From Siphonodentalium dalli (Eukaryota > Mollusca > Scaphopoda > Gadilida > Siphonodentaliidae): a stretch of 64,000 nt of DNA. How positions within the stretch are numbered: the first letter of the stretch is position 1; each line of letters starts with the position of its first letter. Both the position numbers and the translations under genes were made by a program. The stretch covers positions 9,651,814 through 9,715,813 of the forward strand of contig CP136063.1 in assembly GCA_032622095.1 (NCBI GenBank), in the 5' to 3' direction. The notes beneath the pieces are model-generated. The model had not been told where the DNA came from. It saw nothing but the letters and a program-made list of their open reading frames with translations, and ran no database searches. Shown piece by piece: positions 34,831-46,488 of the stretch.

Positions 34831-35159
34831 GGTAGTTATTATGAATCCGATAACTGTCCTATGCCGAATTAAAGACTGAAGAATTGTTTGAAGCTAGATT
34901 ACACAGAAATTGCGCACTCGCGAGAGGATGTATATGATAATCAAAATTGTGTCACACAGAGAAAACACTTTACTGGATAGAATAGAAGCTGAATCAAACT
35001 AGAGGTGTGACTGTCCCAATGTTTTAAAAATTCTAAGACGTTTCACGTTTCAGTAAACTTTTAGTTAAAATAATAAAATAACAGATTCCCAGATGTGTGT
35101 GCCATGTTTCACAGAAGATGATAAAAAAACAACTAAAAAAAACTCCGGACAAATTTGTG

Positions 35160-35275
35160 TCCACGGATTACGGACAGACAGACGATGGACGGACGGACGA
35201 CGGACAATCTGATTCCAGTATACCCCCCCCCCCCCACAACTTTGTTAAGGGGCTATAATGAACACTTGGAATGTT
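35160..35275. repeat. GGAC microsatellite and poly-C element tail
   Basis: 'gacggacagacagacgatgg' with further GGAC units, then 'cagtata' and 14 C, then 'acaactttgttaaggggcta'. It resembles the tail of the GGAC-ending dispersed repeats at 6.1 and 61.9 kb. Confidence 0.5.
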
Positions 35276-35279
35276 GACA

Positions 35280-36055
35280 TCAAATTTGTCCTGTTCAATA
35301 AATGTCGTTCTTAAATAGAATGGATAATATTAGTCACATAATGCATCATGTCTTTTCAAGGCAATGTCAATTACCGTATATGACGAGAAGCCATTGGCTG
35401 GTGCAAATCAGTTGTCTCAGAACGGTCCTACACTGATGCCACTACTTGCGTAGGCAACAGTATGCACACATCTATGTAATGTACATATATGAACCACAGG
35501 TTACCCTTTAGTGGTGGGGAATGCTTGTTAAACAATGTGGCAATTGTATCATTAGCAAAACAATGTCTAATACTCTTATGAACAATATTTAGTAACAAAA
35601 ATGCTTTCAAGACAAAACCACATGCCCGCACCAAAGCTAAATATGACACTGGTGCGATCGTGCTAAATATTTATTTGTTAATTTTACCTTCATTAATGCT
35701 GGCTGTGTTATCTGTTACCAGATGATCTGTTCAGTGAATAAACAAGTTTCCAATATTGCTTGATGAGTAACTGATGATAGAAATGTATCTAGTCATTGTT
35801 GCTTCTATCTGGGAATTTTTTAGCATATCTTTAAGATTGACATCAGAAAATGTAATTGTTGAGAAATTCAAATATTTAAAGTGCATAATTACCCCATATA
35901 GATATCATATTGAGAATAGAACATAAGCAAAAGCTTCGACCAGAACCATAAGGATATCCTTTTAGTTATTAGGTACACCGTTTCTGCTAAGAAATCATCG
36001 GCAAAAAAGTTAATATTATATTTTCATATAAGAAATCAATATTCGATATTTGAGA
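35280..36055. other. AT-rich sequence with one weak exon candidate
   Basis: No repeat recognised. The candidate exon is listed separately; the remainder shows nothing. Confidence 0.3.
35516..35651 (-). CDS. Speculative internal exon
   Basis: Minus-strand sequence reads with helical, protein-like composition (LVRACGFVLKAFLLLNIV, then FNKHSPPLK) between a CAG acceptor candidate (cgcaccag) and a donor AAG/GTAACC. Codon use is A/T-rich and no family is recognised. It could belong to the gene whose first exon is at 41.4 kb, but phases cannot be checked. Confidence 0.2.
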
Positions 36056-36560
36056 GCAACCAGACAAAAATGGGTGCATCGTACCCATATTCGAACTTGA
36101 CCTGTATTTCGAGCTGATAAACGCACATTCCAAATTTGGTTCAGATATGATCACACAAACTGAAGTTATCATCCAGAAACCAGAAATTGACAGGATTCCA
36201 AGTCCAAAAAGGGCCACAACTCATGCAAAAATGGGCGGATCAAACCCATATTCGAACTTGACCTGTATATAGGGCTGATCAACTCACATACCAAATTTGG
36301 TTCAGATATGATCACACAAACTGAAGTTATCAACCGGAAACCAGAACACTACAAGATTCTAAGTAAAAAAGGGCCATAACTCTCGCAAAAATGGGCGGAG
36401 CAAACCCATATTCGAACCTGACCTGTATTTTGGTCTGGTAAACTAACATATGAAATTTGCTTTTGATCTAATAACCGAAACTAAAGTTATCATCCAGAAA
36501 CCATTTCTTGACACACGCACGGACGGACGGAACGACAGATGGACGGACACCCGCTATTTT
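36056..36560 (+). repeat. Dispersed repeat with 'gggccataactct' and GGAC tail
   Basis: Three units of about 165-185 bp share 'aaaaatgggcggatcaaacc', 'catattcgaacttgacctgt' and 'gggccataactct'. The end is 'cacacgcacggacggacgg'. It is a different member of the same style of repeat as 5.2-6.2 kb. Confidence 0.6.
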
Positions 36561-37193
36561 AATAATGTTTGAGCATATTCATGTCAAATAATTATACTAT
36601 ACAATATCTCCGATGTTTAATATATAACATTCACTTCATATTATCTCAGTGACATTACCTTGACAGAACAACAAGAACCTCACACATTTCTACCCTATAC
36701 CTGACTTAAGTTCAGACATTAGCTGGCATTCCATGTGACATACCTTTGATAGTTGGGGCTTAATGTCACTTTCAACATCTACATTTTATCGTGATATAAG
36801 AGGATGCCTAAATACAGGCTACGGCATTCATTTATTACTCCTCCCACATTTAACACTTCTATACTTGATCCTAATATTTGTTCCATGCTGTATATAGTGC
36901 AGGTCATTTATGAGAAAAATGCCAAACCCGGAACTAATTGCAACAGAATTTTTTTTTGTTGAAATTAGTAAATAAACTCTCCATAAACAACATACTAAAA
37001 ATTGGCAAAAATTGGAAAAAGGGAAATTGGTGAATTTAGTGAAATAAATTTGGGGAAATTTGGTCAAATCATCATCAATTTATGGATTTTCATGGATAAA
37101 AATAATCAAATTCACAAATCCTACAAATAGCATGTCTACCTCAAATTCCGGAATCCAGAACTGAAAACCAATCCCAGATTTGTTAAGTATTTT
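36561..37193. other. Unassigned AT-rich sequence
   Basis: No gene or recognisable repeat. Confidence 0.4.
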
Positions 37194-38347
37194 TAGCTCC
37201 ACTTACTTTGTAAGTTTGAGCTATTGCCATGGCTTGGCGTCCGTAGTCCGTGTGTCTGTGTGTCCGTCAACAATTTCCTTTGGCGCGGGCTACAGGTCGT
37301 ATCTTTGGTCTGATCTTTATGAAATTTGTCATGAATGTTGACATTGACATGTAGATGGGAACGAGTCATTATGGGGTCAATCGGCCAATAACATGGCCGC
37401 TGGTGGCCATCGTGGATTTAAAAATTAAATCCATTGGTGCGCGCTACAGGCCGTACTGTTTGTGTGATCATCATACAATTTGTCTTGAATGTTGACAGTT
37501 ACATGTAGATGGGAACGAGTCATTTTAGGATCATTCGGCCAAAAAACATGGCCGCTGGTGGCCATCTTGGATTTTACTCTTTGCATCACTAAATCCTTTG
37601 ACACATCCTACAGACCACATCTCTGATCCGATCATCACCAAACTTCTTATGGATCATCGGGGCGACTTCTAGATGGGAACCATTAATTTTGGGGTTATTT
37701 GGCCAAAAAACATGGCCACCATCAGTCATCTTGGATTTTACTCTTTGCATCACTAAATTACTTTGGCGCGGGCTACAGGTCGTATCTTTGGTCTGATCTT
37801 TATGAAATATGTCATGAATGTTGACATTGACATGAAGATGGGAACGAGTCATTTTTGGGTCATTTGGCCATAAAACATGGCCACCGGAAGCCATATTGGA
37901 TTTTACTCTTTGCATCACTAAATACTTTGACACACCCTACATACTACATCCCTGATCTGATCATCACCAAACTTCATATGGATCATCGGGGTGTCCTCTT
38001 GATTGGAACAAGTCATTTTGGGGTCATTCGGCAAAAATATAGGTCCACCAATGGCCATTTTGGATTTTACTCTTTGTATGACTAAATATTTCTAAAAAAT
38101 CCATTAGCATGGGTTATAGACCAATTTTGTTTCTTTGATTCTTATGAAATATGTCACGGATGTTGACATTGACATGTAGATGGGAATGAGTCATTTGACC
38201 AAAAAAAACATGGCCGCCGGTAGCCATTTTAGAATTTATTCTTTGCATCACTAAATCCTTTGGCACACCACAGACAACATCCCTCTATTTACTGTCAACC
38301 ATTAAATTATTCCCCTACCCAGGTTGAGCTACAGTGTCATTGACACT
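37194..38347 (-). mobile_element. Pearl/Helentron-like element, complete, reverse orientation
   Basis: In reverse orientation both ends are present: the 3' end with hairpin at 37194-37223 (TAGCTCCACTTAC, TTT, GTAAGTTTGAGCTA), the microsatellite, five to six diverged monomers with CCAAGATGGC boxes read in reverse, and the 5' end TTGAGCTAC plus AGTGTCATTGACACT finishing at 38347. Monomers are more diverged than in the giant array, so this copy is older. Confidence 0.7.
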
Positions 38348-39017
38348 TTCATTCGATGTGCCTTCAAAAATGCAATTTTACCTGATTTTGGGGCCTATTT
38401 CGCAGAATGAGCCAAAATGTCTTATTTATGGTTAATTATTAAAAAAAACTAGAGCGAAACGAAGGGCTCTTTCACTGTTTTAGTCATTTCCTCACTAGAT
38501 TAAACACAAAAAATGATTAATATGTGTATCTATAATTAAGAAGAAGACTAATATTCTCAAACACATGTGTGTTCCATTGTATGGACTTAGCCAAATAGCC
38601 TCTGACACAGAACTTGTGCAATATTTGAGGTCATGTAACTCAATAATTTGCTATTTATTTTTTATTTATTGGGGGTTTGGGATAGGACCCAGGAGGATTT
38701 GAAAGGGCAGGATGCCCTTTGCTACGACACACTTTGGACTGATTTTCGGGTTATGAATATGAAAAACATAACAATGAGGATGAAAAAAAAAATGATCTAG
38801 ACTTGATGTTTTTTGTTGTTGTTCCTTTTCTTTCTTTTTTTGATTTCTTCTGTTGCTGCTGTTAATGATGTAGGGGGCTCCAACCCGTGTTATCTACGTA
38901 GCCTGTCTTGTGCGGCAAAGATCTTCTCTTGGACTTCAATCTGTTGGTCATACTTCAGGCACTGACAGGCAGGAAGCCTCGGCCCTTTCGGCCTCTGCCC
39001 GAGTCGCCCATGCTTCT

Positions 39018-39397
39018 TTAACCCTTTACCCAACAGAACGGCCCTGTGCCAATGCATTCTCTTATATATGCGAGTCGACCATAGGTCGCCTCGCATATAT
39101 AAGAGAATGCATTGGCTTAACACATTAAAAATTATAAAATTGTTAAAGAATGTAAGAAAAAATGGTAAAAAGTGTTAAAAAAAGATTTTTTTTAGGCCAA
39201 TGCATTCTCTTATATATGCCGCATATATAAGAGAATGCATTGGCACAGGGCATAACTGTAACCATCACAATGTGGTCAATGAGCCGGTTCCAATGATATC
39301 CATATTTGTATGGTTCTATTGAGACAGACCGAAGATATTTTAGGCTGTTGAAGCTTTATTTGGCCGGTTTTGGCCGGTTTGTTGGGTAAAGGGTTAA
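39018..39397. mobile_element. TTAA-targeted MITE, copy 1 (372 bp plus TSD)
   Basis: TTAA duplications at 39018-39021 and 39394-39397 enclose a 372-bp element with perfect 14-bp ends CCCTTTACCCAACA. CCC ends with TTAA sites are the hallmark of piggyBac-type transposition. Inside are two hairpins: 39048-39116 (gccaatgcattctcttatat paired to its complement) and a shorter version at about 39198-39244. The second copy at 59.0 kb is in the opposite orientation. Confidence 0.85.
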
Positions 39398-39399
39398 CT

Positions 39400-40060
39400 A
39401 ATTCTTTGATGCTGCGGGTGGAGCTGGTGTTGTTGTTGTTGATGCTGCGGGTGGAGGACACCGGGCTATGATTCTATTCTGGTGTCCAAGGTGTCAACCT
39501 GTCCATCTCCACCCCGAAGTCAGCAGCAGGAACGTCGGGGTGGTATCTGCGTCCCTGTCTCCGCTGAACTCGGCGACGATAGCAGGGACCTCCGGAATGT
39601 CGACGGCGTCCCTGCTTCTGGTGGTGATATCGTCAGAGGAGGCCAAGTGGGGAGAGCTGGGCGTCTCTCAGCTCGCCCCGTCTCCACTTGGCCTTTCTGT
39701 CGGCGTCCCTGCGATGGCGCGCCGGTGTCTTCTACTTCTTCTTCCTCTTCACTCTGTCTGTGATGGTCTGGTCAGCCCCGGACCGGTGGATTCCGGTTGG
39801 TCCTACCGAGCCACGGCCGCCAGAAGGTTCTGCAGGGCACTCGGTACTCCAAAACAACGTCCAGTCTGTCCTTGTAGGCATGTACATGCCACCCAAGACA
39901 ATGGGCAGACAGCAATCCGCTCAGCATGCGCTGGACTTGACTGGGGATTAATTCCATAACCAGTCAAGCCCGGCGACAAAAAGATCACGGATCGCTCACG
40001 GCTTAACGCGTCTATCATTAAATGCAACCTTCCCGTCGAGCGATCCGAAGACGAATGGAG
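39400..40060. other. GC-rich core of the 2.85 kb element, no intact frame
   Basis: Unlike its AT-rich surroundings this stretch is GC-rich. Minus-strand frames show charged, protein-like pieces (for example RDADRKAKWRRGELRDAQL) but stops and frame changes break all of them, so it may be a decayed coding region. It contains a 10-bp inverted repeat CGGATCGCTC/GAGCGATCCG (39986-40046). Confidence 0.4.
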
Positions 40061-40359
40061 TTATCCATATGCCATGCTTTTCTTATAACCTTTTAAGAAA
40101 ACTAGATTGAACAAATTGTAAAGGTATTAACAGAATATTGTTTAAGAAAATCAACTCATGGCTCTTTGAATACATAGTCTTCACTTGTTTCCAAAAATTC
40201 CAATTTGAGGCGTTTTTGTCCATTCTAAAAGTTTTTGGGGCATAAATAGAATAATCAATGGGTGTTTTAATGTTTAAAATTATTTGAACTTCCTCCCAAA
40301 ACAATTTAGTGTTGAAAATTAGCATTACTAGTACATTGGTTATGCCATCATATGTCACT

Positions 40360-40835
40360 TGATTTCTCTCATTTTTCAGAAAACTGACTCCAAATTTTAT
40401 CGTTTATAGGGGTAGGGAAAATCACAAAGTGCAATCTTATCATCAAATTACAGCCATTTCAGACACAATGTTGTTTTCTTCCAGTTTGTGTATATTCCTG
40501 TTGCATTATAAAACTGCTTAATATGTTATTGGACGTTTATTTAGTATTTTATGGCTTGTATTTTATGTGTTGTATAAAAACAATCCCAAAATACCAATTT
40601 GACATTTGACTGCCAAATTATGACAAAAAAGATTATATCTCTGTCAACGAACATAAACAAAGCAAATGTTAAATTATGTATGAAAGAACAATGTAAGCAG
40701 AAGCTGTTAATATAAAGTTTTATGCTTCAAGATGCATAATTTTGAAGTTGTTGTTGATATATTTTCCCCTATCAACCCCATTTTTTTGCTGTTCAAATTT
40801 GGAGTCAGTTTCCAGAATGATGAGTGAAATCCAGG
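40360..40835. repeat. Inverted repeat bracketing 470 bp
   Basis: 'agaaaactgactccaaattt' near 40375 pairs with 'caaatttggagtcagtttcc' near 40795, with weaker pairing outward. It is nested in the 2.85 kb element. Confidence 0.5.
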
Positions 40836-41399
40836 GATTGAAATTGAAAAAGTAAAATGATTTAAGAGGACAGATCAAATAATTTTACACAATAAACTTC
40901 CGTTCATTTTTCTAAATATACACAAAAACCTTTAAAAATTGACAAAAACTCCCCATAATAGCATTCTCGGAAAAGAGGCTAGACTAAGAGTTCATAGGGC
41001 CATAACTTAATTTCTCTACCAATGTATTTGGAAATTCCTTCACAATGGATATTAATTTATTGAGTTTACATGACCTCAAATATGGCATTTCATTACGCGA
41101 GTTCGGTGTTAGAGGCAAATTTGGCTAAGTCTATACAATGGAACACACATTTTGTTTGAGAATATTTTATTCTTCTTAATCATAGATGCACATATTAATC
41201 ATATTTTTTGTTATATCTAGTGAGGAAATGACTAAAACAGTGAATAGTTTTTTAAAATAATTAACCATAAGATGTACTGGTATATAAACCTACCATGACA
41301 GCATCTACAGATATCCCTCACAGATACATCAAAAGCCAGAGAAATAGTTATACTGGCCGATGGTAAATCAACGTAGCATTATATTAAACATACCCTTAC

Positions 41400-41555
41400 C
41401 TCAGGTGCCAGGTAATTAGTCGCTCTGTGGTATAAACCTGCCATTACATTAAACAGGTAGAGCCTTGGGTAGTCTCTGTCCCGGATCACAGAATGCCATT
41501 TGACAAGCTCTCTCACAGCTTCTGACGCAATTGATTTCTTCCCACTTTGTTCCAT
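41400..41555 (-). CDS. First coding exon of an unidentified gene
   Basis: On the minus strand an ATG at 41555 opens 52 codons ending in CCT GAG followed by a consensus donor GTAAGG (41399-41394). The predicted start is MEQSGKKSIASEAVRELVKW, continuing with IRDRDYPRLYLFNVM and ending NYLAPE. A stop codon in frame lies just upstream of the ATG, and an AG acceptor (gaatttttag or ggtag) may join it to a 5' UTR exon. The mix of charged and aromatic residues and the clean donor support a real exon. The protein was not recognised. Later exons should lie at lower coordinates, perhaps beyond the 2.85 kb element that starts 125 bp away. Confidence 0.55.
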
Positions 41556-41619
41556 TATCTACCGTAAACTGGTCTAAAAATTCTAAAAATATACAAACTA
41601 ATGGCAATAAGTCAAGTAA

Positions 41620-41710
41620 AATGAAAGAGTCAATGATACTCTCAACTAAAGGAGGGAATCATTTGGAAAATGTTACATGTATGCAATGCAGTCAAAATTA
41701 AGGAAAGGTA
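41620..41710 (+). repeat. Relic of a pearl-like 5' end
   Basis: 'aaatgaaagagtcaatgata' and 'ctcaactaaaggagggaatc' match the 5' terminal segment of the complete elements with several changes. Only about 90 bp survive. Confidence 0.5.
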
Positions 41711-42945
41711 ACAAGTCCAGCTTTTGTTTTAAGTTTTGACATCTGAAGATAATATTCCCAGGATATGGCAAGATTATTATGTACAATGTATGGGCATCTA
41801 GTGTTTTTTTGCAGTTACCAGTAAGACTTCTTTAACTCGAATATTCATCATCTGCAAAATCAATCCATAGTGTTATAGCCATATGTACGTCGCCTGACAT
41901 GATCATCGGACTAACGGTCAACGTTTCTAGTGTTCATGGTCGACGCTTTTAACATATATTAACAATTTCAAACAACACCTAAGTATCCAAATTTATTTTT
42001 TAGTTATATACTTGCTGAAGGATTACAACGGTGTAATTTTTCTCAGTCATTATCGATGCCCGCTAATCCACTGAGCACTTTGCAGAAAAGATTTTTGTGA
42101 TAGGTCACCCTTAACTGAAGTTATGCCGATTGATGCGATTGAATATTGTTATAGGACTATGTATACCCTTTAACATTCTGGTTGTTAAACATTGCCATCT
42201 GGCAACTGTCGCTTTGTTGGGTTTTTTCCATTTGAAGAAATGTACCCAAATTTTGTCTTTTTTTAGTATTCATTTTCCATTCACTAACATTATTGCTTGC
42301 TAATGTTTCAAATTTCCACATGTTGTTGGTATTTAGCTTTCTATTTACAAAATGATTGACACCATATCACATATTTAATGCGAAGTTTTGAAATTCTTGC
42401 GAAAAAACTGAAAAATTGAAGACAAAATAAAAATGGGTCTTTTTCTCTTTTACCACTTCTGATCGTATTTTTCTTAAATACAATCATATTTCCACTGCCA
42501 AATCATTCTTATGTGATCGATTACATTATAGCGAGCATCTCTATCAATTAAATGGTTGGTTTTAACACAACCGTGATCTAAAGTGCGTTCACTAATTCAA
42601 TATGTCCTTGTTGACGTTCTTGATATGACAAACTTGTCGTACGTACTTGATACAACTTCTGGTAAATTGTGATCTACAAGGAAAGTTTTCTAATGAATTT
42701 TGTCAATAAAGCAAATAGTAATAAAGATAACTTAGTATTGAGTTGAAAACAATTCTTCATATTTAGAGAGTGTTTATTGACTAATCATTTTTCCCCGTTA
42801 TTTGCTGTTGTACCGTATGTGGCTCTATGTCACATATTCACAATTTGACAGAAAATATGTTGACTATCTATTATTCGAGAAATATTTATAAACACGAATA
42901 GATATAAGTATAAATTACATATTAGGGGAATTGAATAATTGTCAC
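41711..42945. other. Unassigned AT-rich sequence
   Basis: No gene or repeat was recognised. If the 41.4 kb exon is real, its promoter and any 5' UTR exon should lie in this stretch. Confidence 0.35.
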
Positions 42946-42949
42946 CAGG

Positions 42950-43215
42950 TCCAAGATGGCTGCCAAAATGGCAATGGGAATGTACAAAAATTAAATCAAA
43001 ATGTTCATACCTATTTCTAAGATTTGTTATAAAACAGCGACATATGTGTGGGTGTATATGTATACCTGGATTGACTTTATGGTCATTGGTGGGAGTGTAA
43101 ATGTACATCTTGAGTGGTTATATACTATCGTGGTTGATGGGAATACAGGGAGAGACTGTATGGTCATATGGAGTTAGCGTATGGCCAGGATTGGTGTGGA
43201 TATAGGAGTGACTAC
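42950..43215. repeat. AAGATGGCTGCC box followed by degenerate 37-bp minisatellite
   Basis: CCAAGATGGCTGCCAAAATGGC at 42952 is followed from about 43035 by degenerate units of the form 'tgtatatgtatacctggatt' and 'gactgtatggtcatatgg'. The same combination of a box and this minisatellite occurs at 60.3-60.7 kb. Confidence 0.5.
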
Positions 43216-43229
43216 ATATATATGGTCTA

Positions 43230-43325
43230 CTCTCAGGTGCCTAATAATCGTGATGGCCTAATAATAGTGATTTGTGGGGATTTAAATTAATAATCGTGCT
43301 GACACTATTATTTGGCACAGGCGAG
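43230..43325. mobile_element. 96-bp MITE with TA duplication
   Basis: Ends CTCTCAGGTGCC and, inverted, CTCGCCTGTGCC, each followed by AATAAT(C/A)GTG, with TA on both sides (43228-43229 and 43326-43327). The design of the ends matches the larger element at 28.1 kb. Confidence 0.55.
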
Positions 43326-43329
43326 TAGG

Positions 43330-43440
43330 GACCTGCGAATATTCGAGATTCGATTCGATGTCGATATCGGGCACCTGATTCGAGATCGACACAAAAATGG
43401 TCTGCTGATTCGGATATTTTCGAATCGTTGTTACTTTGGG
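43330..43440. repeat. Fragment with ATTCGA/GATATCGGG repeats
   Basis: Repeated 'gattcgattcga', 'gatatcgggcacc' and 'gattcgagatcgac' words. A related fragment in reverse orientation (GGTACCCGATATC) lies at about 46.5 kb, suggesting an old dispersed element. Confidence 0.4.
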
Positions 43441-43957
43441 GTATAGTCTCATTATTTGCCAAATGACCTGAAATCACAAAAATTGAAGCACAAGGTTAAC
43501 AAGTTAGCCAACGTATGTAATGTAATGTATGCCATTTAGAATAGACAAGCATTATGCAAATTATGTGCTTCGATAGCAACCCGTGACGGTGATCATTCGC
43601 TGCATATACATGTAATCTGTTCACAGTATATAAATTGTCTAAATGGTGTGTGATCCCCAGATGCAGAACTCAATTGATTACAGCTATGATGTATGTTAAT
43701 TTGCACTTTTGTATCTCATACAGGGGCTGATGAATTCATAATATGTTCCGCTAGCCCTATCATTATCACAACCAGTCCTTAAAGTTAAAGGAAACATGCC
43801 GGTATGCCACCCTGGCACCACCCACCCGCCTCTCGGAACTATTGCTCTGTCAGCTCATACAAAAATTGTTTAGCAACCAACATTCTGGATCCAACTTCTA
43901 GTTTATAGTTAGGTACCAAAAAAAAAAACATTTTGGATAAAGTTTTCCACTTTCTAA
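43441..43957. other. Unassigned sequence
   Basis: No gene or repeat recognised. Confidence 0.4.
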
Positions 43958-44113
43958 TAGTGATTCTCAAACACATTAAACTAATTTAACATGGTAGGCC
44001 TACTATTAATAGTGATTCTTAAACATATTAAACAAATTTAACATGGTAGGCCTACTATTAATAGTGAATCTCAAACACATTAAACAAATTGAACATGGTA
44101 GGCCTACTATTAA
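43958..44113. repeat. 52-bp tandem repeat, three copies
   Basis: Units start TAGTGATTCTCAAACACATT at 43958, 44010 and 44062 (period 52) and share 'catggtaggcctactattaa'. Only a few substitutions separate them. Confidence 0.9.
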
Positions 44114-44165
44114 TCTGTTATATAACTTTTAATTATTCCAATAAAATCAGGTAACATCCAATGAA

Positions 44166-46488
44166 AGTGTCAATGACACTGTAGCTCAACTTGGAAAGGG
44201 AATAATTTAATGTGTTACTGTCGATGGAGTGATAAGGAATGTGGAAAGTCGAATGTCTAATACTAGTTTATCAACATGAAAAGATATATATATACATGTA
44301 TATAAAAGTAAAATCTAAGATGGTTGCTGGCGCTATGTTTTCCGACAATTCAAAATACATTTGATAGCTTTAGTCACGCAAAGAGTAGAATCCAAAATGG
44401 CCACTGGCAGCCATGTTTTAATGCCGAATAACCCCAAAATGACTCGTTCCCATCTACATGTCAATTTCAACAGCCATGACAAATTTTATGATGATCAGAC
44501 TAAAGGTACAGCCTGCATGTAGCCTGTGCTAAAGGATTTAGTCATACAAAGAGTAAAATCTAAGATGGCTGGCAGCGGCCATGTTTTTAGGCCGAATGAC
44601 CCCAAAATTAATCATTCCCATCTACAAGTCAATATTAACACCCACGACAAATGTCATGATGATCAGATGAACAGTACGACATGTAGCCTGTGCCAATGGA
44701 TTGAATTTTGAAATCCAAGATGGCCTAATGACCCCAAAATGACTCGTTCCCATCTACATACTGTTAACATTCATTTTATGATGATCAGACTAAAAGTACG
44801 ACCTGTAGCCCGTGCTAAGTGATTTAGTCATACAAACAGTAAAATCCAAGATGGCTGCTGGCGGCCATGTTTTTTGGCCAAATGACCTTAAAATGACATC
44901 TACATGTCATTGTTAACATCCATTTTATGATGATCAGACTAAAGGTACGACCTGTAGCCCTTGCTAAAGAATTTAGTCATACAAAGAGTAAATCCAAGAT
45001 GGCTGCCATGTTTTTTGGCCGAATGACCCCAAAATGACTCGTTCCCATCTACATACTGTTAACATCCATTTTATGATGATCCGACTAAAAGTACGACCTG
45101 TAGCCCGTGCTAAATGATTTAGTCATACAAAGAGTAAATTCTGCTGGCTGCTGGTGGCCATGTTTTTTGGCCGAAAGACCCCAAAATTAATTGTTCCCAT
45201 CTACATGTCAATATTAACATCCAAGACAAATTTCATGACGATCAGACGAACAGTACAACCTGTAGCCCGTGCTAATGGATTCAATTTTGAAATCAAAGAT
45301 GGCCACTGGCGGCCATGTTTTTCATCCGTATGACCCCAAAATGACTCATTCCCATCTACATGCCATTGTTAACATCCATGACAAATTTTATGATGATCAA
45401 ACTAAAGGTACGACCCTGTAGCCCGTGCTAAAGGATTTAGTCATACAAAGAGTAAAATTCAAGATAGCTGCTGGCGGCCATGTTTTTTGGCCGAATGACA
45501 CCAAAATGACTCGTTCCCATCTACATGTCATTATTAACATTAATGATAAATTTTATGATGATCAGACTAAAGGTACGACCTGTAGCCCATGCTAAAGGAT
45601 TTAGTTATACAAAGAGTAAAATTCAAGATAGCTGCTGGCGGCCATGTTTTTCTGCCGATTGACCCCAAAATGACCCTTTCCCATTTGCATGTCATTGTTA
45701 ACATCCATGACAAAATTTATGATGATCAGACTAAAGATACGACCTGTAGCCCGTGCTAAAGGATTTAGTCACACAAAGAGTAAAATCCAAGATGGCTGCT
45801 GGCGCCATGTTTTTGGGCCGAATGACCCCAACATTACTCGTTCCCATCTATATGTTATTGTTAACATCCATGACAAATTTCATGATGATCAGACTAAAGG
45901 TACGACCTGTAGCCCGTGCTAAAGGATTTAGTCACACAAAGAGTAAAATCCAAGATGGCTGCTGGCGCCATGTTTTTGGGCCGAATGACCCCAACATTAC
46001 TCGTTCCCATCTATATGTCATTGTTAACATCCATGACAAATTTCATGATGATCAGACTAAAGGTACGACATGTGGCCTGTGCTAAAGAATTTAGTCATAC
46101 AAAGAGTAAAATCCAAGATGACTGCCGGCGGCCATGTTTTTTGGCCGAATGACCCCAATATGTCAATATTAACATCCATGACAAATTTCATGACAATAAG
46201 ACGAACAGTACGGCCTGTAGCCCGTGCTAATGGATTGAATTTTGAAATTCAAGATGGCCGATGACGGCCATGTTTTTTTTCCGAATGACCCCAAAATGAC
46301 TCGTTCCCATCTACATGTCAATGTCAACATCCATGACAAATTTCATAATAATCGGATTAAAGGTACGAACTGTAGCCCGTGCTAAAGGAAAATGTTGACG
46401 AATCACACACGCACACACACACACACACACAGACGACGGATACCAAGCCATGGCAATAGCTCAAACTTTACACAGTAAAGTTGAGCTA
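44166..46488 (+). mobile_element. Pearl/Helentron-like element, complete (2.3 kb)
   Basis: The 5' end is AGTGTCAATGACACT at 44166 followed by GTAGCTCAACTTGG; the 3' end is an (AC)n/GACGACGG microsatellite, 'ccatggcaatagctcaaac' and AAAGTTGAGCTA ending at 46488. About 13 monomers lie between, many with the variant 'cgtgctaaaggatttagtca' and 'ttttatgatgatcagactaa', so the copy belongs to a different subfamily from the giant array. Confidence 0.75.

Larger units (their letters stand above)
38421..41271. mobile_element. 2.85 kb element with about 220-bp inverted ends
   Basis: The left end CTTATTTATGGTTAATTATT (38421) and the sequence to about 38650 match, in reverse complement, 41055-41271 (right end 'aattaaccataag'). 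Shared words include 'actgttttagtcatttcctc' and 'gaggtcatgtaa'. A 4-bp repeat ATGT lies just outside (38417-38420 and 41272-41275). The interior holds a nested TTAA MITE and a GC-rich core. Superfamily unknown. Confidence 0.6.

Noticed and set aside
40083-40358. 91-codon minus-strand frame beginning MTYDGITNVL
   Set aside because: AT-rich composition, no domain or splice sites, and it lies in a transposon interior; not enough for a gene call.
41281-41390. Second exon directly after the 41.4 kb exon
   Set aside because: The intron would be about 40 bp and a stop codon appears in the required phase after the only usable acceptor.
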